Shown here piece after piece: positions 7,813 to 16,499 of a stretch of DNA of 36,489 nucleotides. The translations under genes were made by a program, and so were the position numbers. Position 1 is the stretch's first letter, and every line of letters begins with the position of its first letter. The notes beneath the pieces were generated by a model. The model worked only from the letters and a program-made list of their open reading frames with translations, did not search any database and was not told where the DNA came from. The stretch comes from Lactobacillus jensenii DSM 20557. Its GTDB lineage: Bacteria; Bacillota; Bacilli; Lactobacillales; Lactobacillaceae. Where the stretch lies: the NCBI RefSeq assembly GCF_001436455.1, contig NZ_AYYU01000015.1, forward strand, positions 1 to 36,489. The letters are read 5' to 3'.

Positions 7813-8567
7813 GTATTAAAGAAATAAAAGAGATTTTGCAAGGTGAAGTTGATTCTGAAACACTTGCTCTTTTGCAAAAAGATGAACGCAAAGGTGTTCA
7901 AAAACTTCTTGAAAGCTATAATAAACGTCTAGCTAAGCTTGCTAAAGCTAAGGCAGCCTTTATGAATCGGTTCCAGTACGAGCAAAAAGCCTGGGCTGCC
8001 GGTTCGATTGTAGCTGGCGTTGATGAAGTCGGACGTGGGCCGCTAGCAGGCCCCGTGGTAACAGCTGCAGTTGTTTTGGATGATAGCTTTGACTTAGTTG
8101 AAGTTAATGATTCAAAAAAATTAAGCCCTAAAAAAAGACTTGAACTTTATCCTCGAATTTTGGATAAAGCAGTAGCTGTCGGAATTGGCGTAGGAAGCCC
8201 AGAATTAATTGATAAAATTAACATTTATGAAGCTGATCGTGTTGCAATGGCTCAAGCAGTAAATAATTTGGCTCTTAGACCTGATTTATTACTGGTAGAT
8301 GCGATGAATGTCCCAGTTGATATTAAGCAGATTGAATTAATTAAAGGCGATAGTAAGTCCAATTCAATTGCGGCAGCATCGATAGTTGCAAAAGTATTTA
8401 GGGATGAACTAATGAATGATTATGCTAAAGTTTATCCGCAATATGATTTTGAACATAATGCTGGTTATGGAACTGCTAAACATCTAGCCGCACTTAAAGA
8501 ATTCGGTGCAACCCCAATTCATAGGCGCAGTTTTTCACCTGTTAGTGAGTATGACTTTAATAAATAA
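7809..8567 (+). CDS. rnhB: Ribonuclease HII
   Basis: 252-residue endonuclease that cuts the RNA strand of RNA-DNA hybrids and starts removal of misincorporated ribonucleotides. [16 protein letters not shown] carries the catalytic Asp72-Glu73; [11 protein letters not shown] and LLVDAMNVP supply further conserved residues; [13 protein letters not shown] completes the active-site region. The first ~65 residues are the extra N-terminal domain common in Bacillus-type RNase HII. Overlaps rbgA by 4 bases; a strong terminator follows. Confidence 0.96.
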   Translation: MSIKEIKEILQGEVDSETLALLQKDERKGVQKLLESYNKRLAKLAKAKAAFMNRFQYEQKAWAAGSIVAGVDEVGRGPLAGPVVTAAVVLDDSFDLVEVNDSKKLSPKKRLELYPRILDKAVAVGIGVGSPELIDKINIYEADRVAMAQAVNNLALRPDLLLVDAMNVPVDIKQIELIKGDSKSNSIAAASIVAKVFRDELMNDYAKVYPQYDFEHNAGYGTAKHLAALKEFGATPIHRRSFSPVSEYDFNK

Positions 8568-8593
8568 AAAAAGGAGCCAACGGCTCCCTTTTT
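8566..8593. terminator. Bidirectional terminator between rnhB and the GNAT gene
   Basis: GGAGCC, loop AAC, GGCTCC, flanked by an A-run and CTTTTT; it serves both convergent genes. Confidence 0.8.
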
Positions 8594-8615
8594 ACTTCTT
8601 AAAAATTATGTCAAA

Positions 8616-9044
8616 TTATATTTTCTTTTCCATCATATGATGAGTAATACCAGCATCAATAAATGCATCACCAACAACCTTAAAACCGAGATGGAGGTAA
8701 AATCCTTGGGCCTGATCTTGGGCTCCAAGGATTAAGCGGTCAATCCCATTATTTTTCGCATCTTGTTCAATTTTCTTAAATAGTTGGGAATTAAGTCCTT
8801 GACCACGGAAGGGCTTTTTAGTAGCGACTCTTTGGATATGCCAAGTTTTATTATCTTCTTCTATAACTCGTGCGCAACAAACAACAGTATCATCAATTAC
8901 ACCTCCATAGTAAATAGGCCCTTGTTCATTTTCAAGTTCCAAGTTGGCTGGTACATTTTGTTCTTTAACAAAGACTTCTTTTCGCAAGCTTAAAATTTTT
9001 TGATAAAGAGCTGATGTAATATCTGTAGTTGTTTGAATTAACAT
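8616..9044 (-). CDS. GNAT family N-acetyltransferase (ElaA-like)
   Basis: 142-residue acetyltransferase fold. RVATKKPFRGQGLNSQLF is the acetyl-CoA pyrophosphate-binding motif (R-G-x-G-x). LILGAQDQAQGFYLHLGFKVVGDAF, followed by AGITHHMME, is the arrangement seen in ElaA-type proteins. The acceptor substrate is unknown. GGAGG precedes the ATG at 9044. It sits with the surface protein as an insert between rnhB and dprA, and it is transcribed against its neighbours, so it is probably its own unit. Confidence 0.85.
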   Translation of the reverse strand: MLIQTTTDITSALYQKILSLRKEVFVKEQNVPANLELENEQGPIYYGGVIDDTVVCCARVIEEDNKTWHIQRVATKKPFRGQGLNSQLFKKIEQDAKNNGIDRLILGAQDQAQGFYLHLGFKVVGDAFIDAGITHHMMEKKI

Positions 9045-9231
9045 TGCATACCTCCATTAATTATTTTATATCATTATAATTAATATGGAGTTGACAAATC
9101 AAGGATAGAACAAAAGCTCAGATTCAGATTTGCTTTATAGTAAAGATGTAAAAGCTTTCAATTTGAATTAGAATAATATTAATAATGATAATTTTTGGTT
9201 TTATATAATAATATTATTTAAAAAAAGATGA

Positions 9232-9430
9232 TATAATATTGCTGAAAGCAATTAATCGATTCGCCTTTAGGTATAAACGTAATTTACTTATCGAATCCAT
9301 ACGTTATTTATCCTTTATTCAGAGCCTATTGAATCCCTAGATAGGTTCTCCTCCTTTCTATAAAGAAACGAAATTAATTGCTTTTAATACCCCAGAAGCG
9401 ACATTCAGAAATGAGTGCCGTTTTTCTTTT
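9232..9430 (+). ncRNA. Candidate ~185-nt structured RNA with its own promoter element and terminator
   Basis: TATAAT at 9232-9237 predicts a start near 9244; I see no good -35. A perfect 12-bp long-range stem pairs 9245-9256 (AAAGCAATTAAT) with 9373-9384. Inside are GATTCG/CGAATC (9258-9263 with 9292-9297) and a 9-bp hairpin AGAGCCTAT/ATAGGTTCT (9321-9329 with 9341-9349). A terminator stem CGACATTC/GAGTGCCG with TTTTTC follows at 9399-9430. Directly after the second hairpin comes TCTCCTCCTTTCT, complementary to Shine-Dalgarno sequences and similar to the 16S rRNA 3' end. No protein frame fits. The surface-protein gene downstream has a separate promoter, so this looks like a free RNA (regulatory sRNA, or possibly a divergent 6S RNA) rather than a leader. 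Confidence 0.5.
9399..9430 (+). terminator. Terminator of the candidate structured RNA
   Basis: CGACATTC/GAGTGCCG stem (one mismatch, one G-U), 6-nt loop, TTTTTCTTTT. Confidence 0.65.
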
Positions 9431-9442
9431 GAGTTGATTTAT

Positions 9443-9470
9443 TTGTAATATTTTATAAATATAGTATTAT
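9443..9470 (+). promoter_or_regulatory. Promoter of the MucBP-like surface protein gene
   Basis: TTGTAA (9443-9448), a 16-bp spacer, TATTAT (9465-9470). It lies after the RNA terminator and 20 bp before the AGGAGAGG ribosome-binding site. Confidence 0.5.
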
Positions 9471-9504
9471 GAATTGTATAGACTACAAGTAGGAGAGGTT
9501 TATT

Positions 9505-10482
9505 ATTTTCTTTAAAAAAGCAGCGCAAGTTGCTGCTACATCTGTTTTCTTATTGTTTTTTAATTCAACAGTAGTTCTTGCAGAAACAACAGATTCAACT
9601 GAAAGTATAAAAAATCAAACGCTTACAGCGAATAGAAAGATTTATGCCAAAGTCGATGGTGATGAAGATTTTCAATTGGTTCATCAAGATAGAGCAAATC
9701 TAACTTATGATGAAAAAGTTTCATTTGAAAATAACCAAAGAAAAGTTACTCTTGATAAAGAAGTTAGTTCTGAGTGGCCTAGTTATACAATCCCTAAAAA
9801 AGAGGGGTATACTGCATATTTGGTAGATGAAAATGGACAAAAAGAAGAAAGCTTAACTGATGGAACTATTTCAAAATCGGAAATCACTTTAACTAGTCTT
9901 GATAATACTAATTTGGATCGAAACTATTATGTTATTTACTATCCTGATGAACATACACTCTCAGTTGAGTATATTGATAAAACCACTAATCAGATTTTGT
10001 CTGAAGATAGTTATTCTGGAAAATCCGGAGAGGAGATTTCTTTAAATATTACTAATCCGGATAAGAGTAAATATACAATTGATAATAATATAATCCCAAG
10101 CTCTTATACATTTACGGGAGCTTCCAATCAAACAGTTAAGATTTATTTGAAGAATAAATCTGGAAAATCAGGTAAAACAAATAATGAAAAAAAGAAAGAA
10201 AATCTTATAAAAAGACCTGATATCCCTAATACAAATAATATTGAACAATCTAAAGCTAACAATAATTTGCCCAACACTTATTTAAATGATAATAACAAAT
10301 CAACGAGTTTATTTACTAATTCCAATCGTGAAAGAGTACCTAAAGATAAAAATAATCGGCAATATTTAGCATTTGAAAAAGCCGGGTCTAAGTTGACCCA
10401 GTGGTTATTAGTAGCTTTAGGGATTGTAATTGTCGTTGCTTCAGTTTTCATTAGCAAAATAAAATTTAATTCAGAAGTCTAG
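9505..10482 (+). CDS. Secreted, membrane-anchored MucBP-like surface protein with non-standard start
   Basis: AGGAGAGG (9491-9498) is followed by no ATG, GTG or TTG in frame. Reading from ATT at 9505 gives a clear signal peptide: FFKKAAQVAATSVFLLFFNS, then TVVLA before ETTDS. The first ordinary start, TTG 9553, lies inside the hydrophobic core and would destroy it. The mature part is lysine- and asparagine-rich. Residues ~150-216 (LSVEYIDKTTNQILSEDSYS... to TVKIYLK) look like one MucBP repeat. LPNTY at ~255 resembles a sortase motif but is too far from the membrane segment (WLLVALGIVIVVASVFI at ~300-318) and lacks the final Gly, so I infer simple membrane anchoring. A role in mucus or host contact is family-level inference. 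It may use ATT as start or may have lost its ATG. Confidence 0.65.
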   Translation: MFFKKAAQVAATSVFLLFFNSTVVLAETTDSTESIKNQTLTANRKIYAKVDGDEDFQLVHQDRANLTYDEKVSFENNQRKVTLDKEVSSEWPSYTIPKKEGYTAYLVDENGQKEESLTDGTISKSEITLTSLDNTNLDRNYYVIYYPDEHTLSVEYIDKTTNQILSEDSYSGKSGEEISLNITNPDKSKYTIDNNIIPSSYTFTGASNQTVKIYLKNKSGKSGKTNNEKKKENLIKRPDIPNTNNIEQSKANNNLPNTYLNDNNKSTSLFTNSNRERVPKDKNNRQYLAFEKAGSKLTQWLLVALGIVIVVASVFISKIKFNSEV

Positions 10483-10502
10483 TTATTAAACTAGACTTTT
10501 TT
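10475..10502 (+). terminator. Terminator of the surface protein gene, containing its stop codon
   Basis: AAGTCTAGTT, loop ATTA, AACTAGACTT, T-run; perfect 10-bp stem. Confidence 0.85.
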
Positions 10503-10553
10503 AGTAAAAATAAACTTTTTTTGAGTATATATACTTGGAAGAAGGAATTGAGA

Positions 10554-11396
10554 ATGACAATTAAAGAATTTTTATTAAGATTAAAGCTTGAAAGAGGGAT
10601 TGGCTATCAAAAGTCACTAGCGATTTTGACAAAACTCCTCAGTTTATCTGAAGTAACACTAGCTGATTTAGAAAAATTACCTGAAGAAATTAAAAATCTA
10701 GCAATTAAAGCTTACTCTAATCCCAAGCATCCCCAAACAATAAGTTTGTTAACTAAACAGTGTCAGATTATCAGTTTTTTTGATAATGAATATCCAGATA
10801 AATTACGTCAGATTTTTAAGCCACCACTACTTTTATTTGCCAAAGGAGATATTTCTCTTTTGAAAAGGCCAATTACCACGATTGTTGGTGCAAGACAAGC
10901 AACTAATTATACTCAACAAGCTTTAGATTTATGGATGCCTCGCTTAAGCCAAGATTTTGTAATTGCATCAGGACTCGCCAAAGGAGCTGACCGTTTAGCT
11001 CATGAGGCAGCTTTGCGACATCATGGGAAAACGATAGCCGTAGTTGGTAATGGCTTAAATCACTTTTATCCGGAAGAAAATCGAAATTTACAATTTGAGA
11101 TTATAAAAAATGGCTTATTGATAAGTGAATATTTGCCAGATACACCACCGCGACCTTTTCGTTTTCCAGAACGCAATCGAATTTTGGCGGGTTTAAGTGA
11201 TAATGTGATTGTCACTGAGGCTAAAAGCAAGTCAGGTTCATTAATTACCGCTAATTATGCACTATATGAGAATCGCAATATTTTTGCCTTACCGGGATCA
11301 GTCTTTTCTCCCTTATCGCAAGGCCCTAATGAATTAATCAAAGCTGGTGCTTGTCCACTCTTAGATCTTGAAACTTTTTATGATAATATACATTGA
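10554..11396 (+). CDS. dprA: DNA processing protein DprA (Smf)
   Basis: 280-residue protein that protects incoming single-stranded DNA in transformation and loads RecA on it. The Rossmann-type core is clear: TTIVGARQATNY, IASGLAKGADRLAHEAAL, TIAVVGNGLNHFYPEEN, ISEYLPDTPPRPFRFPERNR and EAKSKSGSLITANYALYENR, ending SQGPNELIKAGACPL. The N-terminal ~65 residues are a helical SAM-like region. The open frame extends 11 codons upstream, but AAGGA lies 7 nt before the ATG at 10554, which I take as the start. There is no C-terminal winged-helix domain, normal for short Firmicutes forms. Conserved neighbour of topA. Confidence 0.93.
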   Translation: MTIKEFLLRLKLERGIGYQKSLAILTKLLSLSEVTLADLEKLPEEIKNLAIKAYSNPKHPQTISLLTKQCQIISFFDNEYPDKLRQIFKPPLLLFAKGDISLLKRPITTIVGARQATNYTQQALDLWMPRLSQDFVIASGLAKGADRLAHEAALRHHGKTIAVVGNGLNHFYPEENRNLQFEIIKNGLLISEYLPDTPPRPFRFPERNRILAGLSDNVIVTEAKSKSGSLITANYALYENRNIFALPGSVFSPLSQGPNELIKAGACPLLDLETFYDNIH

Positions 11397-11492
11397 TTTG
11401 ATAAATGTAAATAAATTATTATTTTTAATAGCTTAATAATAGTTGATTTTTTTCTACCATATATTAAGCTAGATATTGAAACAACATTTTAT

Positions 11493-11521
11493 TTGACAAT
11501 CTGAAAAAGCTACTTTATTCT
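11493..11521 (+). promoter_or_regulatory. Promoter of topA
   Basis: TTGACA (11493-11498), a 17-bp spacer, TATTCT (11516-11521). A start near 11528 leaves a ~30-nt leader. Confidence 0.75.
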
Positions 11522-11558
11522 TAAGCATGATTTTTACAGACTAAGAAAGGGGCATTTG

Positions 11559-13646
11559 ATGCCTACTAGAAAGAAAAATTTAGTTATTGTCGAATCTCCT
11601 GCAAAGGCGAAGACAATTGAAAAATATCTTGGACGTTCTTACCATGTAATTGCGTCTAAAGGACATATTAGAGATTTACCTAAGTCACAAATGGGGGTTG
11701 ATATTGAACATGATTATCAACCTAAATACATTTCCATTCGTGGTAAAGGCGAAACTATTAAAGAATTAAAAAAAGAAGCTAAAAAAGCAAAATTTGTATA
11801 TTTAGCATCCGACCCCGACCGTGAAGGGGAAGCAATTGCTTGGCACGTTGCTCATATTTTAGATTTGAATAACGGTCAAAAGCATCGTGTTACTTTTCAC
11901 GAAGTTACTAAGGATGCAGTAAAAAACGCCTTTAAAAATCCAAGAACAATTGATATGGATACTGTTGATGCACAGCAGGCACGTAGGGTCTTGGATCGAC
12001 TTGTAGGTTATTCTTTAAGTCCGATTTTATGGGCTAAGGTGAAAAAAGGCTTATCTGCTGGACGTGTTCAGTCTGTTGCCTTAAAGCTTGTTTTAGATCG
12101 AGAACAAGAAATTAAAGATTTTAAACCTGAAGAATACTGGACTATTGATGCAGAATTTATTAAGGGTAAAAAGAAGTTCCAGGCTAGTTTTTACGGCCTA
12201 GATGGCAAGAAGGTAGAGCTTCCTAATAATGAGGCAGTGCAATCAGTTTTAAAGAAGATTGATAAAAAGAAGCCTTTTACAGTTGAAAATGTAGTAAAAA
12301 AGGAACGTAAACGTCAAGCGCCAGCTCCATTTACTACTTCTACTTTGCAACAAGAAGCTAACAAGCGTTTAGGGTTTAGAACCAGAAGGACAATGTCAAT
12401 TGCTCAGGGCCTTTATGAAGGTATAAGCTTGGGTAAAGAAGGTACAGTTGGGTTAATTACTTATATGCGTACCGATTCCAAACGAACTTCACCAGTAGCT
12501 CAAGCAGAGGCAAGTAAGTTTTTAACAGAAACATTTGGATCTGAATATGCTTCAAAAAGTGCTCGTCACTTCAAAAATCAGGAAGATGCTCAAGATGCCC
12601 ACGAAGCAATTCGTCCAACAAGTATCTATCGAACTCCTGAATCACTTAAGAACAGTCTAACTAGTGAGCAATACAAACTTTATAAGTTAATTTGGTCAAG
12701 ATTTGCAGCTAGTGAAATGACTCCAGCTGTTTTTGATACAGTTCGTGCTGATATCGTTCAAAATGGAGTTATGTATCGTACAACTGGTTCTAAGATGAAA
12801 TTTGCTGGATTTACTAAGGTTTATGATGCCGGAAGTGATAAGAGTGTGGAATTGCCAGACCTTGCAGAAGGTGATAGTGTTAAACTTTCTAAGCAAGACA
12901 ATAAGCAACACTTTACTATGCCTCCTGCTCGTTATACTGAAGCAAGTCTAGTTCGTGCACTTGAAGAAAATGGTGTTGGACGGCCGTCAACGTATGCACC
13001 AACAATTGATACAATTCAAAGACGTTATTATGTTAAGCTTGAAGGAAGAGCAATTGTACCAACTGAATTGGGTGAAATTGTAAATAATTTAGTTGGCAAG
13101 TTTTTCCCAGATATTGTTAACGTTGACTTTACAGCTCAACTTGAAAATGATCTTGACCATGTTGAAGAGGGAAAGAAAAACTGGGTTAAGGTTGTTGATG
13201 AATACTATAAGCCATTTTCTAAAGAACTTGAAAAAGCTGATAGTGAAATTGAAAAAGTTCAAATCAAAGATGAACCAGCTGGCTTTAACTGTGATATTTG
13301 CGGGGCACCAATGGTTATTAAAATGGGACGTTATGGCAAGTTTTATGCTTGTTCACGCTTCCCAGATTGTCGAAATACTAAGGCAATCGTCAAAGAGATT
13401 GGTGTAATTTGTCCTAAATGTGGCAAGGGCCAAATTGTAGAGAAAAAATCTAAACGTGGACGTAAATTCTTTGGATGTAGTAATTATCCTGATTGTGACT
13501 TTGTTTCATGGGATAAGCCAGTAGGCCGTGATTGTCCAAATGATGGCCATTTCTTAGTAGAAAAGAAAACTAAGAAAGGACCTGTTGTACAATGTCCAAA
13601 TGGTGACTATAAAGAAGAACGTGAAGAAAACGAAAGTTCTAAATAA
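11559..13646 (+). CDS. topA: DNA topoisomerase I
   Basis: 695-residue type IA topoisomerase that relaxes negative supercoils. The Toprim domain has [17 protein letters not shown] (Glu12) and DPDREGEA at 85-92. The catalytic tyrosine is Tyr302 in [10 protein letters not shown]. Zinc-ribbon repeats follow near the C-terminus: CDICGAPM...CSRFPDC and CPKCGKGQ...CSNYPDC. A third unit (CPNDGHFLV...VQCPNGDYK) has lost two of its four cysteines. AAAGGGG favours the ATG at 11559 over the TTG one codon earlier. Confidence 0.97.
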   Translation: MPTRKKNLVIVESPAKAKTIEKYLGRSYHVIASKGHIRDLPKSQMGVDIEHDYQPKYISIRGKGETIKELKKEAKKAKFVYLASDPDREGEAIAWHVAHILDLNNGQKHRVTFHEVTKDAVKNAFKNPRTIDMDTVDAQQARRVLDRLVGYSLSPILWAKVKKGLSAGRVQSVALKLVLDREQEIKDFKPEEYWTIDAEFIKGKKKFQASFYGLDGKKVELPNNEAVQSVLKKIDKKKPFTVENVVKKERKRQAPAPFTTSTLQQEANKRLGFRTRRTMSIAQGLYEGISLGKEGTVGLITYMRTDSKRTSPVAQAEASKFLTETFGSEYASKSARHFKNQEDAQDAHEAIRPTSIYRTPESLKNSLTSEQYKLYKLIWSRFAASEMTPAVFDTVRADIVQNGVMYRTTGSKMKFAGFTKVYDAGSDKSVELPDLAEGDSVKLSKQDNKQHFTMPPARYTEASLVRALEENGVGRPSTYAPTIDTIQRRYYVKLEGRAIVPTELGEIVNNLVGKFFPDIVNVDFTAQLENDLDHVEEGKKNWVKVVDEYYKPFSKELEKADSEIEKVQIKDEPAGFNCDICGAPMVIKMGRYGKFYACSRFPDCRNTKAIVKEIGVICPKCGKGQIVEKKSKRGRKFFGCSNYPDCDFVSWDKPVGRDCPNDGHFLVEKKTKKGPVVQCPNGDYKEEREENESSK

Positions 13647-13670
13647 AAGTTAAATCTTTGACATTGTGAG

Positions 13671-13714
13671 ATAATATCATCAGAAAGATTATTAATTGAT
13701 GATATTATTTTTTT
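13671..13714 (+). terminator. Terminator after topA
   Basis: ATAATATCATC/GATGATATTAT, perfect 11 bp with a 16-nt loop, then Ts. Confidence 0.75.
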
Positions 13715-13745
13715 ATCAATATTAATTAGGATAAGGATGAAATAA

Positions 13746-15065
13746 ATGACGCAAAAAGTTACTGTAATTGGTGGTGGACTAGCTGGTAGTGAAGCTAGTT
13801 ACCAACTAGCAAAAAGAGGGGTTGAAGTTCACCTCTATGAAATGCGCCCAGTTAAAATGACGCCTGCTCACGAAACAGGAAATTTAGCGGAGTTAGTCTG
13901 CACCAACTCAATGAGAAGTGATCAATTGACTAATGCAGTTGGTCTTTTAAAAGAAGAAATGCGCCGGCTAGATTCACTTGTTTTACGAGCAGCTGATGCC
14001 ACTAAGGTGCCAGCTGGTGGCGCTTTAGCAGTGGACCGTGAATTATTTAGTAAATATATTACTGAAGAATTAGCCAAGTTTGATAACTTACATATTCATC
14101 ATGAAGAAATTACTAAAATTCCAAGTGAAGGAATTACCATTATTGCCACTGGTCCTTTGACGAGTGACGATTTAGCTAAGCAAATCAAAGACTTTTCTGG
14201 AACAGATAGCTTACACTTCTTTGATGCAGCAGCTCCAATTGTTGCTAGTGATTCAATTGATATGGATATTGTTTATAAGAAGTCTCGTTACGATCGCGGA
14301 GAAGCCGCATATTTAAACTGCCCAATGGATAAAGAGCAATTTACTAAATTCTGGAAAGAATTAGTTAAGGCTGAAACTGCGGAACTTCACGGCTTTGAAA
14401 AAGATGAGGTCTTTGAAGGTTGTATGACAATTGAAGTTATGGCAGCTCGAGGTGAAAAGACTATGCTCTTTGGTCCGCTCAAGCCTGTTGGACTTGAAGA
14501 CCCTAAAACTGGTAAGACTCCATATGCAGTTGTGCAATTACGTCAAGATAATGCGGCTTCTTCAATGTACAATTTGGTTGGTTTTCAAACTCACCTTAAA
14601 TATGGTGAACAAAAGCGTGTCTTTTCAATGATTCCAGGCCTAGAAAATGCTCGCTTTGTTCGTTATGGTAAGATGCACAGAAATACTTATATGGCTTCAC
14701 CGGATGTTTTAAATGCAACTTATGAAGCTAAAAAGCAGGCAGGACTGTTTTTTGCAGGTCAAATGACTGGGGTTGAAGGTTATGTTGAAAGTGCTGGTAG
14801 TGGTTTAGTTGCCGGAATTAATGCCAGCCGTTTGGCACAAGGAAAAGACTTAGTGACTTTCCCTGTTGAAACGGCACTTGGCTCAATGGCAAATTACATT
14901 ACAACAACTAGTTCTAAGCATTTCCAACCAATGAACGCCAGCTTTAGTTTGATTCCACCACTTGAAAAGAAAATTCGCAATAAGCGTGAGCGTAAACAAA
15001 TGATTTCTGAACGTGGTTTAGAAAAATTAGCAGAATTTGCGGAAGAAATGAAGATTAATGACTAA
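13746..15065 (+). CDS. trmFO: tRNA m5U54 methyltransferase TrmFO (folate/FAD-dependent)
   Basis: 439-residue flavoprotein that makes 5-methyluridine at position 54 of tRNA using methylene-tetrahydrofolate. The FAD-binding motif [11 protein letters not shown] is at 7-17; [13 protein letters not shown] and [18 protein letters not shown] contain the conserved cysteines; [19 protein letters not shown] is the second FAD-contact region. AAGGATGA precedes the ATG. Its last 8 bases overlap xerC, the first joint of a four-gene operon (trmFO-xerC-hslV-hslU). The former name gid reflects similarity to GidA/MnmG. Confidence 0.96.
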   Translation: MTQKVTVIGGGLAGSEASYQLAKRGVEVHLYEMRPVKMTPAHETGNLAELVCTNSMRSDQLTNAVGLLKEEMRRLDSLVLRAADATKVPAGGALAVDRELFSKYITEELAKFDNLHIHHEEITKIPSEGITIIATGPLTSDDLAKQIKDFSGTDSLHFFDAAAPIVASDSIDMDIVYKKSRYDRGEAAYLNCPMDKEQFTKFWKELVKAETAELHGFEKDEVFEGCMTIEVMAARGEKTMLFGPLKPVGLEDPKTGKTPYAVVQLRQDNAASSMYNLVGFQTHLKYGEQKRVFSMIPGLENARFVRYGKMHRNTYMASPDVLNATYEAKKQAGLFFAGQMTGVEGYVESAGSGLVAGINASRLAQGKDLVTFPVETALGSMANYITTTSSKHFQPMNASFSLIPPLEKKIRNKRERKQMISERGLEKLAEFAEEMKIND

Positions 15066-15966
15066 AAAGTCACTCCTTGAGCAATTTAAAGATTATTTAG
15101 CCTATGAGCGAGGTTATTCTAACCTAACTTTGACAGCTTATTTGAATGATTTAAAGCAAGCTGAAGATTTTTGGAAAAATAATGGTGGTTTTAACGGCTT
15201 TAAGCAAGTTACTAGTAGAGATATTGAAATTTACATAGCTTCTCTTGCTAGTACCGGCTTGTCACAAGCTAGTCAAGCGCGAAAACTGTCGTCTTTGAAA
15301 TCTTTTTATAAGTTTTTAACGCGACGAAATTTGGTTGAGGTTGATCCGACCCAAACTGTAAGTATTCATCGCAAAAGTAAAAAATTACCAGAGTTTTTCT
15401 ATGAACCTGAGATAAAAAAAGTTTTAGATTCTCTATCAGCTTCTGATAAATTAACTGTTCGAAATAAAGCAATGTTTGAATTGTTTTATGCGACAGGGAT
15501 GCGTGTTAGTGAAGTTAGTAATTTAACCTTGGAACAGATTGATTTTGATGTTCAGATGATTTTAGTTCATGGTAAAGGAAATAAAGATCGCTATGTTCCA
15601 TTTGGTGATTATGCAAAGGCCTGTCTTTTGCGTTATCTCAATGAAGTAAGAAGATTGTTTAATCCAGATGATGATAATCATTATGTCTTTTTAGATAATC
15701 GGGGGCATCAGTTAACTAGCCGAGGAATTGAATATATTATGCGCAAAGTTTTCCAAAAAGGTGGACTTAGCGCAAATGTTCATCCCCATGAATTACGGCA
15801 CACTTTTGCTACGCAAATGCTAAATAATGGCGCTGACTTGCGCAGTGTTCAAGAATTACTAGGTCATGAATCTTTATCAACTACTCAAATTTATACTCAT
15901 GTGACGATGGAACGTCTTCAAAAAGACTATGAAAAGTTTTTTCCACGTAATAAAGGGAAGGATTAG
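15058..15966 (+). CDS. xerC: Tyrosine recombinase XerC (CodV)
   Basis: 302-residue tyrosine recombinase for resolving chromosome dimers. The N-terminal SAM-like DNA-binding domain covers ~1-95 and the catalytic domain follows. Active-site residues are all present: Arg in [10 protein letters not shown], Lys in [22 protein letters not shown], His in [11 protein letters not shown], and Tyr in IYTHV. The position between trmFO and hslV is the conserved codV position of Bacillus. A second, XerS-type recombinase lies at 33088, so this genome has at least two candidate Xer enzymes. Confidence 0.95.
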   Translation: MTKKSLLEQFKDYLAYERGYSNLTLTAYLNDLKQAEDFWKNNGGFNGFKQVTSRDIEIYIASLASTGLSQASQARKLSSLKSFYKFLTRRNLVEVDPTQTVSIHRKSKKLPEFFYEPEIKKVLDSLSASDKLTVRNKAMFELFYATGMRVSEVSNLTLEQIDFDVQMILVHGKGNKDRYVPFGDYAKACLLRYLNEVRRLFNPDDDNHYVFLDNRGHQLTSRGIEYIMRKVFQKGGLSANVHPHELRHTFATQMLNNGADLRSVQELLGHESLSTTQIYTHVTMERLQKDYEKFFPRNKGKD

Positions 15967-15968
15967 TT

Positions 15969-16499
15969 ATGACAACAATTGTTAGTGTAAAACATAATGG
16001 TAAGACCGCCATTGCTGGTGACGGCCAAGTTACCTTAGGTGAAAAGTATATTTCAAAAAAATCAGCAAAGAAAATTCGCAGAATTTATAACAACCAAGTT
16101 GTAATCGGTTTTGCTGGTGGTGTAGCTGATGCAGTTAGCTTAGAAGAAATGCTTGAAGGAAAACTTGAAAGTTATTCAGGTGATTTACGCCGGGCAGCAG
16201 TAGAAATGGCTCAATCTTGGCGCAAAGATCCTACTTTGCAAAAATTACAAGCGATGTTAATTGCCTTTAATGAAAAAGACTTACTATTGATATCTGGTAA
16301 CGGCGAAGTTTTAGAACCAGATGAAAACGTAGTCGCAATTGGATCTGGTGGTTACTTTGCACAAGCAGCGGCCGTCGCAATGACCCGCCATGCTAAAGAA
16401 ATGGATGCCAGTGAAATTGCTAAAGAAGCAGTGGGGATTGCTGCGGATATTGATGTCTTTACTGACCATGAAATTATTACTGATGAAATAGGTGATTAG
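15969..16499 (+). CDS. hslV: ATP-dependent protease subunit HslV (ClpQ)
   Basis: 176-residue proteasome-like peptidase of the HslVU complex. It begins MTTIVSVKHNGKTAIAGDGQ, giving Thr as the N-terminal nucleophile after removal of Met. Bacillus ClpQ instead has a longer N-terminus and a Ser. Further family motifs are VVIGFAGGVADA and AIGSGGYFAQAAA. It starts two bases after xerC stops, and hslU follows with no gap. Confidence 0.96.
   Translation: MTTIVSVKHNGKTAIAGDGQVTLGEKYISKKSAKKIRRIYNNQVVIGFAGGVADAVSLEEMLEGKLESYSGDLRRAAVEMAQSWRKDPTLQKLQAMLIAFNEKDLLLISGNGEVLEPDENVVAIGSGGYFAQAAAVAMTRHAKEMDASEIAKEAVGIAADIDVFTDHEIITDEIGD

Noticed and set aside
9348-9360. Possible 16S rRNA 3'-end fragment (CTCCTCCTTTCT)
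   Set aside because: The flanking bases do not match the 16S 3' end beyond this stretch, and there is no rRNA upstream. Better explained as an anti-Shine-Dalgarno motif in a small RNA.
9338-9368. Minus-strand AAAGGAGG as ribosome-binding site of a hidden toxin
   Set aside because: No ATG, GTG or TTG at a workable distance and no hydrophobic frame follows.
13093-13407. Second-frame open reading frame inside topA
   Set aside because: It runs under the conserved C-terminal topoisomerase domain and zinc ribbons; composition is that of a shifted frame.
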